Shown: positions 1-8,156 of the stretch, piece by piece | Position numbering within the stretch: position 1 is the stretch's first letter | Layout: every line of letters starts with the position of its first letter | Origin: CAYSUS01 sp964434165 | Lineage (GTDB): Bacteria; Planctomycetota; Planctomycetia; Pirellulales; Thermoguttaceae | DNA length: 49,105 bases | Assembly: GCA_964434165.1 (NCBI GenBank) | Contig: CAYSUS010000053.1 | Coordinates: forward strand, 1-49,105 | Direction: 5' to 3' | Position numbers and translations under genes: made by a program | The notes under the pieces: generated by a model | Databases searched by the model: none | Told to the model about the DNA's origin: nothing | What the model saw: the letters and a program-made list of their open reading frames with translations, nothing else

Positions 1-278
1 GGTGGGGGCGGGACGGCGGTTCCAGTAGCCATAGGCCTCTCCAGCGCAACGCAATGGGCTGCGGCGAACGTGCCAGTCTGTTCCGAAGGTGCCGTTTCCG
101 AGGAGCACCTCTATTATAGACGCACGGGGGCGGATGGGATTCCCTCAGAACCGCCCGTAAGCGTTTGCGAAGGCGGGGACCGAGGGCTTAGAATACCCTA
201 CGCTGTGGGGGCGGAGCGGCGCACGGCGCGACCACCCCGACTCACGGTTTTGCCCACCCCGCCTCGGAGTCCCGCCTG
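1..278. other. Left-edge intergenic region, possible start of a truncated minus-strand gene
   Basis: No convincing complete gene lies here. On the minus strand an ATG at 32-30, preceded by a GGAGAG-type ribosome site about six bases upstream, could open a gene that leaves the window after ten codons. A perfect TATAAT is present on the minus strand at 118-113, but no good -35 element stands 16 to 18 bases upstream of it. The plus-strand gene starting at 279 would also need its promoter in this stretch; none is clear. Confidence 0.3.
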
Positions 279-2060
279 ATGCTGTGTTCCCGATGCTCCG
301 TGACGATTCTCCTGATTCTCCCGTTGATGGGGGCCCCTGGGCTGAGCGAGGAGCACGAACCCTCCTCCCCCGCCCCGCCCGACCCCCGCGACATCCGCGC
401 CGGGCGGGTCATCCCGGACGAGGGCTACTGCGATCAGCCCTACGTGGTGGTCCTGCCCGACGGGGCCTGGTTGTGCACGCTCACGACCGGTCCGGGAAGG
501 GAGGGCCAGCGCGGGCAGCACGTCGTGGCGACGCGGAGCGAGGACCGGGGGCGCACCTGGTCGAAGCTCGTCGATATCGAGCCCTCCGGCGCGCGCGAGG
601 CCTCGTGGATCGTGCCGCTGGTGGTGCCCGGCGGCCGCGTGTACGGCTTCTACACCTTCAACGGCGAGAACGTGCACACGCTTGGCGGCAAGCCGATCCG
701 GGCCGACACGCTGGGGCATTACGCCTATCGCTACAGCGACGACGGCGGTCGCACGTGGTCGGAGCGCTGCCGCCTGCCCCTTCGCGTGACGGCCTGCGAT
801 CGCACGAACGACTGGCAGGGCCGCGTTCAGATGTTCTGGGGCATCGACAAGCCCGACCTCACGGCCGACGGGGCGGTGTTCGCCTTCACGAAGCTGGGGC
901 GGTACATGCTTGAGCAGGGCGAGGGCTGGGTCTTCCGCTGCGACAACATCGCGACCGAGCGCGATCCGGCGAAGCTCCAGTGGCGCCTGCTGCCTGAAGG
1001 CGACCGGGGCATCCGCAACGACGCGTTCGGATCGGTGCAGGAGGAGCACAACGTCGTGCCGCTGACCGGGCAGGACCTGTACTGCGTGTATCGCACCACG
1101 CGGGGTCACCCTTGCCACGCGTACAGCCGCGACGCGGGGCGCACGTGGAGCACGCCGGAGCCCATGACCTATGTGCCGGGCGGCCGCGTCATCAAGCATC
1201 CCCGCGCGTGTCCCATGGTGTGGCGCACGCCCGAAGGACGCTACCTGCTCTGGTTTCACAACAACGGCACCCGGACCTACCACGCCCGCAATCCGGTGTG
1301 GATCGCCGCGGGCGCGGAGCGCGACGGCCACGTCCACTGGTCGCAGCCGGAGATCCTGCTCTACGACCGCGACCCCAAGGGGCGGATGAGCTACCCGGAC
1401 CTGATCGAGCAGGGCGGGCGCTACTGGGTCACCGAGACCCAGAAGACGATCGCCCGGGTCCACCCGATCGACAACACGCTCCTCGAGGGCCTGTGGTCGC
1501 AGGGCGAGGTGAAGGAGATCGCGCGGCGGGAGCTGCTCTTGGACCTCGGGCCGGAGCAACTGGCCGAACGCCAGGCGAAGCTGCCCGGCCGGCTCGACCT
1601 GGCGAAGCGCTCCGGGCTGGCGCTCGACGTGTGGCTGAAGCTCGACGACCTTTTGCCCGGTCAGACGATCCTCGACGGCCGAGACGGGGCGGGGCGGGGA
1701 TTCGCCCTGGTGACCGGCGAGCACGCGACGGTCCGGCTCGAATTGTGTGACGGCGAGAGCACCGTGGCGTGGGAGAGCGACCGGGGCCTCCTGGAGGCGG
1801 GGAAACGGCATCACGTGGTGGCCGTCTTGGACGCCCGCCCGCAGATCGTCTGCTTCGTGATCGACGGCCGGCTGGACGACGGAGGGCCGCAGCGCGAGCG
1901 CGGCTGGACCCGTTACGACAGCCCGCTGGGCGACGTGACCGGGTCGGGCGCGCTACGGATCGCGCCGAAGATGCGAACGGGGCAGGTGATGCGCGCGCGG
2001 CTCTACGGCCGCTACTTGCGAACGTCCGAGGCGGTGGCCCATTTCTGCGCCGGACCCTGA
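279..2060 (+). CDS. Secreted sialidase-like (BNR/Asp-box) protein with C-terminal LamG-like domain
   Basis: A 593-residue exported protein. Residues 1-22 look like a signal peptide. Three Asp boxes (SxDxGxTW type) are visible near residues 86-95 (RSEDRGRTWS), 152-161 (YSDDGGRTWS) and 282-291 (YSRDAGRTWS), and a GRVIP stretch near residue 42 recalls the FRIP region of sialidases. This marks a six-bladed sialidase-type propeller over about residues 40-420. The last 150 residues resemble a concanavalin/LamG-type beta sandwich that may bind glycan. The family cleaves or binds terminal sialic acids, but many planctomycete members are uncharacterised, so substrate is unknown. The stop is five bases before the next start at 2066, so the two are probably co-transcribed. 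Confidence 0.85.
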   Translation: MLCSRCSVTILLILPLMGAPGLSEEHEPSSPAPPDPRDIRAGRVIPDEGYCDQPYVVVLPDGAWLCTLTTGPGREGQRGQHVVATRSEDRGRTWSKLVDIEPSGAREASWIVPLVVPGGRVYGFYTFNGENVHTLGGKPIRADTLGHYAYRYSDDGGRTWSERCRLPLRVTACDRTNDWQGRVQMFWGIDKPDLTADGAVFAFTKLGRYMLEQGEGWVFRCDNIATERDPAKLQWRLLPEGDRGIRNDAFGSVQEEHNVVPLTGQDLYCVYRTTRGHPCHAYSRDAGRTWSTPEPMTYVPGGRVIKHPRACPMVWRTPEGRYLLWFHNNGTRTYHARNPVWIAAGAERDGHVHWSQPEILLYDRDPKGRMSYPDLIEQGGRYWVTETQKTIARVHPIDNTLLEGLWSQGEVKEIARRELLLDLGPEQLAERQAKLPGRLDLAKRSGLALDVWLKLDDLLPGQTILDGRDGAGRGFALVTGEHATVRLELCDGESTVAWESDRGLLEAGKRHHVVAVLDARPQIVCFVIDGRLDDGGPQRERGWTRYDSPLGDVTGSGALRIAPKMRTGQVMRARLYGRYLRTSEAVAHFCAGP

Positions 2061-2065
2061 GCGCC

Positions 2066-2743
2066 ATGCCGTTCGACTTCCACTGCCCGTGGTGCGGCAA
2101 GAAGCTCCAGGCGATCGATCGCCACGTGGGGACCACGACGACGTGCCCGCCCTGCGGGCGCGCGATTGAAGTCCCCGATCCGCAGCAGACCGTGACGCCC
2201 GCACCCCGCGCCAACCGTGCCGCGCCGTCGGCTGGCCGGCCGCTGGAGTTCCATTGCCCGTGGTGCGGCCGCAAGCTGCGCGGCAACACCGCCCGGTGCG
2301 GGGCGGCGCTCCGGTGTCCTTCCTGCAAGGGAGTGCTGGTCGTGCCTGGCGTCGCGTCCTCGCCGGAGACGTGCGGACTGATCCTTCTCGACGAGCCCTC
2401 CCGCGTGGCGGAAGGGATCGCGGCCGGTGAGGCGGCGGACGACGCGCCCGAGGGGATCTTGATCGACCCGGACGCGGACCGGCCGCAACCGACGGGGGCC
2501 GCCGCTGCCGCGCCGCGCGCTGCGACGCGCAGGTCCCACGCAATCGCGTTGGGTCGGGCGCCCTCCCGGCCCGCTCGTTCCCGCGGCCCCGAGTGGTCGC
2601 CCGACCCGGCCTTGTTGAACGAGCTCCGGCGATACCAGAAGATGTCCGGCGCGGCGGCGACCTATCCAGGGCTGCTGCGGCCGAGCATGGTTCGCTACTT
2701 CGATTCAAGCCCGGCGGCCACTGGGCCCTGGAGGCCGTGGTGA
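2066..2743 (+). CDS. Double zinc-ribbon protein, possibly frameshifted near its end
   Basis: The start is the ATG five bases after the sialidase stop, giving 225 residues. Two zinc ribbons open the protein: CPWCGKKL with CPPCGR about 20 residues later, then CPWCGRKL with CPSCKG. The rest is low-complexity, rich in Ala, Pro and Arg, with no membrane segment. Such proteins are common in Planctomycetota and have no defined role; they may bind nucleic acid or protein. The annotated frame ends in an unnatural Trp/Pro-rich tail, whereas the +1-shifted frame from about 2700 gives a plausible helix (ALEAVVNAVVEEAMVD) with a stop at 2773-2775. A real or assembly frameshift near 2695-2712 is therefore possible and the true end may be 2775. 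Confidence 0.7.
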   Translation: MPFDFHCPWCGKKLQAIDRHVGTTTTCPPCGRAIEVPDPQQTVTPAPRANRAAPSAGRPLEFHCPWCGRKLRGNTARCGAALRCPSCKGVLVVPGVASSPETCGLILLDEPSRVAEGIAAGEAADDAPEGILIDPDADRPQPTGAAAAAPRAATRRSHAIALGRAPSRPARSRGPEWSPDPALLNELRRYQKMSGAAATYPGLLRPSMVRYFDSSPAATGPWRPW

Positions 2744-2860
2744 ACGCCGTGGTCGAGGAGGCGATGGTGGACTGATCCGCCCGCGACGCGGCGCGTCCCG
2801 CCGCGCCACGCCCACGTTGACAGCCAATCGGCACGCTTACCCTAATCGCAGGAGACCACC

Positions 2861-4252
2861 ATGACGAAACCCACAAGCCGTCAAGATCCGCCAAGCGACA
2901 GCCCGCGCTTGCCGCGATGCGGATCCTCGCGCCGCGATTTCCTCCACTGGTCGGGCGGGGTGGCCGCGGCGGGTACGCTGGCCGCCGCGGCCGTGCCCTC
3001 CGTCCACGCGGCCGAGGACAACACGATCCGGCTGGCCCTGATCGGCTGCGGCGGCCGGGGCAGCGGCGCGGCGGCCAACGCCTTCGAGGCCCCGGGCGGA
3101 CCGGTCAAGCTCGTGGCCATGGCCGACCTGTTCGAGCGGCGCCTCGGCGCCTCGCACAAGGCCCTCAGCCGGCGGTTCGCCGGCCAGGTCGACGTGCCGC
3201 CCGAGCGGCGGTTCCTCGGATTCGACGCCTACAAGAAGGCCATCGACTGCCTCAAGCCGGGCGACGTGGCCATGCTCACCGGCTACGCGGGCTGGCGTCC
3301 CGTGCAGCTTGAGTACGCCGTGTCCAGGGGGATCAACGTCTTCATGGAGAAGTCGTTCGCCACCGACCCGCCCGCGGTGCGGCGGATCATCGCCGCCGGC
3401 GAGGAGGCCGCCAAGAAGAACCTCAAGATCGCCGCCGGCCTGATGTGCCGCCACTCCCGCAACCGGCAGGAGCTGATCAAGCGGGTCCGCGACGGCCAGC
3501 TCGGCGACGTCCAGCTCATCCGGGCGTACCGCATGCAGCCGGTCGGGCCGATGGGCCGCAAGCCCGCGGACGAGAAGGAGCTGTTCTGGCAGATCCGCAA
3601 CTTCACGCGGTTCTACTGGGTGTCGGGCGGGCTGTTCGCCGAGATGGACATTCACCAGATCGACGAGATCTGCTGGCTAAAGGACGCCTGGCCCGTCACC
3701 GCGCACGGCATCGGCGGGCGCGCGGTCACGAGCAAGGACTGCAGCCAGAACCTCGACTCGTTCTCCATCGAGTGGACCTTCCCGGACGGGACCAAGGCCT
3801 ACGACGTGGTCCGCTACCTGCCCAACTGCCACAACGAGTTCGCCACGTTCGTCCACGGCACCAAGCGGGCCGCGCAGTTCTCCGGCCACATGCACCTGGG
3901 CACGGTCGCCACCTACAAGGACCAGCGGATCGACTCGGACAACCTCGACTGGCAGGCCGAGAAGGAGCCGATCACGCCCTGGCAGGCGGAGTGGAACGTG
4001 CTGCTGGAGGCGATCCGCAACGACCGGCCGCACAACGAGGCGAAGAGGGCGGCCCTCTCCAACCTGGCCGACATCATGGGGCGCGCGGCGGTCCATTCCG
4101 GGAAGGTCGTCACCTGGGACGAGGCCATGGCCTCGGACTTCCGTTTCTGCCCGGGCATCGACGAAATGACCGAGGGCAGCCCCCCGCCGCTGGAGCCCGA
4201 CGCCGAGGGCCGCTATCCCGTGCCGGTTCCGGGGCAGTGGACCGAGCTCTGA
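2861..4252 (+). CDS. Tat-exported Gfo/Idh/MocA family oxidoreductase
   Basis: 463 residues, with AGGAG ten bases before the ATG. The N-terminus carries a twin-arginine signal (SSRRDFLHWSGG then a hydrophobic Ala-rich stretch to about residue 48). A Rossmann NAD(P)-binding domain follows with the glycine motif ALIGCGGRGSG, then the C-terminal alpha/beta domain typical of glucose-fructose oxidoreductases. The family oxidises or reduces sugars and related polyols with a bound nicotinamide cofactor. The usual EKP motif reads MEKSFATDP, keeping the lysine but replacing the proline. A second, sequence-divergent family member lies at 28860-30077. The substrate cannot be told from sequence; context (sialidase before, glycan enzymes elsewhere) suggests an extracytoplasmic sugar. 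Confidence 0.9.
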   Translation: MTKPTSRQDPPSDSPRLPRCGSSRRDFLHWSGGVAAAGTLAAAAVPSVHAAEDNTIRLALIGCGGRGSGAAANAFEAPGGPVKLVAMADLFERRLGASHKALSRRFAGQVDVPPERRFLGFDAYKKAIDCLKPGDVAMLTGYAGWRPVQLEYAVSRGINVFMEKSFATDPPAVRRIIAAGEEAAKKNLKIAAGLMCRHSRNRQELIKRVRDGQLGDVQLIRAYRMQPVGPMGRKPADEKELFWQIRNFTRFYWVSGGLFAEMDIHQIDEICWLKDAWPVTAHGIGGRAVTSKDCSQNLDSFSIEWTFPDGTKAYDVVRYLPNCHNEFATFVHGTKRAAQFSGHMHLGTVATYKDQRIDSDNLDWQAEKEPITPWQAEWNVLLEAIRNDRPHNEAKRAALSNLADIMGRAAVHSGKVVTWDEAMASDFRFCPGIDEMTEGSPPPLEPDAEGRYPVPVPGQWTEL

Positions 4253-4285
4253 CCGCGTCATTCCGACGGGAAGAGCGATCAACGT

Positions 4286-4314
4286 TTGGCCGCGACCAAC
4301 ATCCGCGCTACAAT
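4286..4314 (+). promoter_or_regulatory. Candidate sigma-70 promoter for the RND exporter
   Basis: TTGGCC at 4286-4291 and TACAAT at 4309-4314 are separated by 17 bases, about 45 bases upstream of the exporter start at 4361. The -10 matches five of six consensus positions. This is prediction by eye only. Confidence 0.45.
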
Positions 4315-4360
4315 AGCTGGCTTCGACAAGGGACGCGACTGACCTTCGAGAACGGCCCGT

Positions 4361-6628
4361 ATGGCTGCGAAGCGGCCTGTTGATGAACGATTCGCCGAAG
4401 GGCTCGTCGCCTGGCGGTGGCCGATGCTGCTGGTGGCGGCGCTGTCGACCGCGGCGGCCGTCCCGGGGGCGCAGTCCCTGGACTTCGACCGTTCGGTGGA
4501 GAAACTGTTCGCGCCGGACGACCCGCTTCTGCGCCCCTACGAGAAGCTCAAACGGACCTTCGGCGGCAACGAGATCGTGCTGGCCGTTTACGAGGCCCCC
4601 GACCTCCTGGATCCCGACGGACGGGGCATCGAGCGCCTCGCCGGGATCGCCGAGCGGCTGAAGGCCGTCCCGGGCGTGAAGGACGTGATCAGCCTCGACC
4701 AGCCGCTGGGCAAGCTCGTGGTCAACGATCTGGCCAGCGTGGTGGCCGGGCCGATCCGCCGCATGCTCGAGGGCTACACGCATGGCCCCGACGGGCGGAT
4801 CGCCTCGGTCGTGTGCATCCTCTGGCCCGAGGCCGAGACCGACGTGGCCCGCCAGGCGACGATCGACGATCTCCGCGCGGTGGCCGCGGAGCTTCCTTCC
4901 GGCATGATCGCCGGCGAGCCGGTGATGGTCGCCGACGGATTCGCCTACGTGGAAGATGACGGCTGGCGCCTGACCATCTGGACCTCCGTGCTCCTTTCCG
5001 TGGTGATCCTCGCCGCGTTCCGCAGCCTCCGCTGGGTCATCATCGCCATCGCCGTGGTCCAGGTCTCGCTGCTTTGGACCAAGGCCTTGCTGGCCGTTTC
5101 GGGGCTGGAGTTGAGCATGGTCAGCTCCATGCTCTCGGCGATCGTCACCGTGGTGGGGATCGCGGTGGTGATCCACGTCATCGTCCGGTTCCGCGATGCG
5201 CGGGCCGAGGGACTCCCGACGCGCGGGGCTCTGGAGCACACGATCGCCCTTCTGATGCGGCCCGTCTTCTGGTCGGTTGCCACCACGGCCGCGGGGTTCG
5301 CCGCGCTGCTGGCGGCGTCGGTCAGCCCGGTCCGCGACTTCGGGCTGATGATGGCCCTGGGGGCCGCAATGGTGCTCGTCGCCGTGGTGCTCGTCGTGCC
5401 GGGGCTGGCTCTGATGGGGCGCTCTGGCGCCGATCCCCGCCGCGCATGGGGCGAAGGCCTTCTGGACCGATTGCTGGACCGGGCGGCGCGGGCAGCGCAG
5501 CAGCGACCCGCCGTCGTGGCCGCCGCGGGGGCCGTCGTCGCCGGGGCGGCGATCGTGGGCACGGCATGGCTTCGGGTCGAGACCGACTTCACGCGCAACT
5601 TCCGTGCCGACAGTCCGATCGTGCGCTCCTACGAGTTCGTCGAGGACCGGCTGGGCGGGGCCGGCATGTGGGACGTGATCGTGCCCGCCCCCAAGGTCCT
5701 TCACTGGGGCTACTTCAAACGGGTCTTCTATCTCGAGGAGCGGCTCCGCCACGAAGTGGTGCTGCCCGGCCCGGAGGGCGAGTCCGAGCCGGGATTGACC
5801 AAGACGCTCAGCCTGGCCGACGCGGCCGTGGCCGCCTCGCCGGTCGATCTGGACAACGTGCCGCTCGGCGCGCTGCGCGACGTGGCCGTGCGCCGCGGCA
5901 TGAGGGAGCTCGGAAGCCGAATGCCCGTCCTCCTGGAGGCCCTCTACGGCGAAGACCCCCAATCGCCCGGCCGGTACTACCTGCGGATCATGCTCCGCTC
6001 GCGGGAGCGCCAGTCGTCGGAGCGCAAGGAGGCCATCATCCAGCAGGTGCGCAGGATCAGCGGCGAGGTCTTCCCGGAGACCAACGAGACCGAAGGGGCG
6101 GAGGTGACGGGGATCTTCGTTCTGCTGGTCAGCCTGATCGACAGCGTGCTCCGCGACCAGTGGCTCACGTTCGGCGTGGCGACGGGGGTGATCGCCCTTA
6201 TGATGGCCGTCGCCTTCCGCAGCCCGCTGCTGGCCCTGATCGCCCTGGCGCCCAACACGGTGCCCATCCTGGCGGTGATGGGGCTACTGGGCTGGGCCGG
6301 CCTGCGGATCAATCTCGGGGCGGCGATGATCGCCGCCGTGTCCATCGGCCTGGCGATCGACTCCTCGATCCATTACCTCACCGGGTTCGTGCGCGAAAGG
6401 GCCGCGGGCCGATCCGTGGACGAGGCCGTACGGCGGGTGCAGCAGACCGTGGGCCGGGCTATGGTCTTCTCCACGCTGGCGCTGATCGCCGGGTTCGCCG
6501 TGCTGTGCACCAGCCCTTTCATCCCCACGGTCTATTTCGGGGCCCTGGTCAGCCTGGCGATGCTGGGAGGTCTGGCCGGCAACCTCGTGGTGCTGCCGGT
6601 TCTGCTGAAGCTTCTGGTCCGGTTCTGA
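4361..6628 (+). CDS. RND superfamily (MMPL type) exporter
   Basis: 755 residues with two homologous halves, as in the RND/MMPL group: an N-terminal transmembrane helix (about residues 18-38), a large extracytoplasmic loop, then a helix bundle from about residue 205, and the same order repeated from about residue 385. The second half contains SIGLAIDSSIHYLTGF, with the acidic residue in a membrane helix expected of a proton-coupled RND pump; the equivalent place in the first half (VGIAVVIHVI) lacks the Asp. Length fits the shorter HAE3/hopanoid-exporter-like branch rather than AcrB. The likely role is proton-driven export of lipids or other hydrophobic compounds from the cytoplasmic membrane. 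No adaptor or outer-membrane partner is adjacent. A hairpin follows the stop directly. Confidence 0.88.
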   Translation: MAAKRPVDERFAEGLVAWRWPMLLVAALSTAAAVPGAQSLDFDRSVEKLFAPDDPLLRPYEKLKRTFGGNEIVLAVYEAPDLLDPDGRGIERLAGIAERLKAVPGVKDVISLDQPLGKLVVNDLASVVAGPIRRMLEGYTHGPDGRIASVVCILWPEAETDVARQATIDDLRAVAAELPSGMIAGEPVMVADGFAYVEDDGWRLTIWTSVLLSVVILAAFRSLRWVIIAIAVVQVSLLWTKALLAVSGLELSMVSSMLSAIVTVVGIAVVIHVIVRFRDARAEGLPTRGALEHTIALLMRPVFWSVATTAAGFAALLAASVSPVRDFGLMMALGAAMVLVAVVLVVPGLALMGRSGADPRRAWGEGLLDRLLDRAARAAQQRPAVVAAAGAVVAGAAIVGTAWLRVETDFTRNFRADSPIVRSYEFVEDRLGGAGMWDVIVPAPKVLHWGYFKRVFYLEERLRHEVVLPGPEGESEPGLTKTLSLADAAVAASPVDLDNVPLGALRDVAVRRGMRELGSRMPVLLEALYGEDPQSPGRYYLRIMLRSRERQSSERKEAIIQQVRRISGEVFPETNETEGAEVTGIFVLLVSLIDSVLRDQWLTFGVATGVIALMMAVAFRSPLLALIALAPNTVPILAVMGLLGWAGLRINLGAAMIAAVSIGLAIDSSIHYLTGFVRERAAGRSVDEAVRRVQQTVGRAMVFSTLALIAGFAVLCTSPFIPTVYFGALVSLAMLGGLAGNLVVLPVLLKLLVRF

Positions 6629-6634
6629 ACCGCC

Positions 6635-6665
6635 TTGCGTGACTCCTCTTCCCGGAATCGTGCAA
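6635..6665. repeat. Palindromic repeat directly after the RND stop codon
   Basis: A 12-position stem (11 paired, two of them G-T) with a 7-base loop starts six bases after the stop codon. Its arms, TTGCGTGACTCC and GGAATCGTGCAA, share a core with elements at 7892-7944, 28812-28853 and about 36855-36888. It may serve as a terminator or be a REP-like repeat. The rest of the 6629-6866 convergent gap shows nothing else recognisable. Confidence 0.5.
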
Positions 6666-6866
6666 GCGGATCCAGGATGGCGCAAAACGATCGCAGAAGT
6701 CCCGGAAGCGACGGGCTCTCGCGGCCCCGTGGCGGTTTCACGGTCGAGCCCTTCGGACAGCGGGCCCGCGATGCTGCACGTCCGCCCGTCGCGAGCTGAC
6801 ACGCCGTCGCCGGGGGGCGGCGCATGCGTGCGTGGGACCGGCTCGGCTACGGATTCTAGGCTCAGC

Positions 6867-7850
6867 TCACGGCCGCGTGGTGGGGCTGGTCAGCACCTCG
6901 ACCAACAGATCGCGGTATCCGTCCAGGTCGGTCCACGACGTGGCCACCTGCATCTTCGTGCCGGCCGGATCGACCCGCGTGTGGCCGTCGTCGGTCACCT
7001 CGATCGAGAGGGTCTGGAGCTTCAGGAGCTTTTTCGGGCCCGGGTAGCCGAGGTAGATGGCCACCGTGTCGTAGAGTGTGCTGCTGGCCTGGAGCTCGTC
7101 CACGGTCTTCTTCTTCGCCCACACGCGGTAGTTCTCCAGGAGCGCCTGGACCAGGGGGTCGTCGCTCGCCTTGAGCTTCGCGAACCGCTCGCCGGACAGA
7201 TTGACGATGCCGCATGTGTCGAGCGGCGTAATCGTGGTGCTTTTCCACGGAGCCGACAGCACGCGCCGCGCCGCGGCGGCGTCGCGCTTCACGTTGTACT
7301 CGGCCGACGGCTTGTCGCGCCCGCCGTAGCCGCGATACACGCTGCCGTGCATGCCCACGAAGTGGGCCTTCCCGGCGATGCCGGGGTCTTTCTCCAGCGC
7401 TGCGGAGAGGGTTTGCAGGGGCCCGACCGCGATCACCGTGATGGGCTTCTTGCTGCCGCGGATCGTGTCGATCACCGCCTGCGCCCCGTCCTGGTGGACC
7501 TTGCCCCGGTACTCGTCGAGCGAGAAGCCCTCGGTCCACGCGTCCTGGCGCGTTCCGCCCTTGGGCCCGGGTCCCATGGCGATGGGAATGTCGGTCCGGC
7601 CGGCCACGGTCAGCAGCTTGGCGACCAGCCGCGCCCGGGCCTCGGCGTGGTGGCAGGTCGTGGAGATCAGCTTCACGTCCAACTGCGGGCTCTTCAGCAG
7701 CATCACCAGGGCCCAGGTGTCGTCGATGTCGTCGCCGGTGTCCGAATCGTAGATCACGGGGATCCGCTCGGCGCCCAAAACGCCCGGCGCGGCGTGGGTC
7801 AACAGGGCGATCACGGCCAGCACGAGGCACAAAGGGAACGGGAATCGCAT
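6867..7850 (-). CDS. Exported nucleoside hydrolase (IUNH family)
   Basis: 327 residues with a clear signal peptide (residues 1-27, cut near VLGA). The N-terminal calcium-binding motif of the inosine/uridine-preferring hydrolase family appears as YDSDTGDDIDDTWAL at residues 34-48, slightly longer than the standard DTDxGxDD but keeping the Asp set. Family members hydrolyse the N-glycosidic bond of ribonucleosides to ribose and free base; a periplasmic form would act on scavenged nucleosides. It is divergently placed from the GH81 gene at 8157 and convergent with the exporter. The other member of this fold often seen in Planctomycetota acts on unknown substrates, so the specificity is open. Confidence 0.85.
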   Translation of the reverse strand: MRFPFPLCLVLAVIALLTHAAPGVLGAERIPVIYDSDTGDDIDDTWALVMLLKSPQLDVKLISTTCHHAEARARLVAKLLTVAGRTDIPIAMGPGPKGGTRQDAWTEGFSLDEYRGKVHQDGAQAVIDTIRGSKKPITVIAVGPLQTLSAALEKDPGIAGKAHFVGMHGSVYRGYGGRDKPSAEYNVKRDAAAARRVLSAPWKSTTITPLDTCGIVNLSGERFAKLKASDDPLVQALLENYRVWAKKKTVDELQASSTLYDTVAIYLGYPGPKKLLKLQTLSIEVTDDGHTRVDPAGTKMQVATSWTDLDGYRDLLVEVLTSPTTRP

Positions 7851-7891
7851 GCGGGTTCTCCTGGTCTTTCCGAGGTGTTCGCCTGATCGCC

Positions 7892-7944
7892 TTGCGTGAT
7901 TCCGGGAAGACGGGTCAGGACCCTTTTTCCTCCCAGGATCGTGG
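7892..7944. repeat. Palindromic repeat copy with inner hairpin and T-run
   Basis: Begins with the 17-mer TTGCGTGATTCCGGGAA (7892-7908), which occurs exactly again on the minus strand at 28853-28837. The outer arm pairs imperfectly with TCCCAGGATCGTGG at 7931-7944. Between them GGGTCAGGACCC (7912-7923) is followed by five Ts, which could terminate transcription. The copy lies in the divergent gap 7851-8156, between the nucleoside hydrolase and the GH81 gene. Confidence 0.5.
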
Positions 7945-7972
7945 ACGGCTATTCAGGGGGCCATGCCTCAAA

Positions 7973-8006
7973 CCACGATCCAACTCCTGGCCGGGCCGCT
8001 ATTCTA
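7973..8006 (-). promoter_or_regulatory. Possible promoter region of the nucleoside hydrolase, with a motif shared by two other genes
   Basis: On the minus strand TAGAAT (8006-8001) could be a -10 element, and GTTGGATCGTGG follows at 7984-7973, about 123 bases before the start codon. Closely similar CTTGGGATCRTGG sequences lie upstream of the DUF1080 gene (30941-30929) and the sulfatase gene (32853-32841). The motif also pairs with GGATCGTGG at 7936-7944, a perfect 9-base inverted repeat. Whether it is an operator, an untranslated-leader element or repeat debris is not known. Confidence 0.3.
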
Positions 8007-8156
8007 GCATCGCCGCCCGGGCCGTTCCAGCGTCGCGCGGTGGGACGGCTTGTTTGCTTCGCGGCCGGGCGCCGGGCCGGGGCGGGGAGCGGCCGCCTCG
8101 CTCCGTAGTATACTATGGGTTTGCGCTCGGCCTCCTCCGCCTTGGGAAGCTCCCCC

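Noticed and set aside
3677..5962. Minus-strand open frame of about 760 codons across the Gfo/Idh and RND genes
   Set aside because: It spans parts of two well-supported plus-strand genes and has no recognisable domain.
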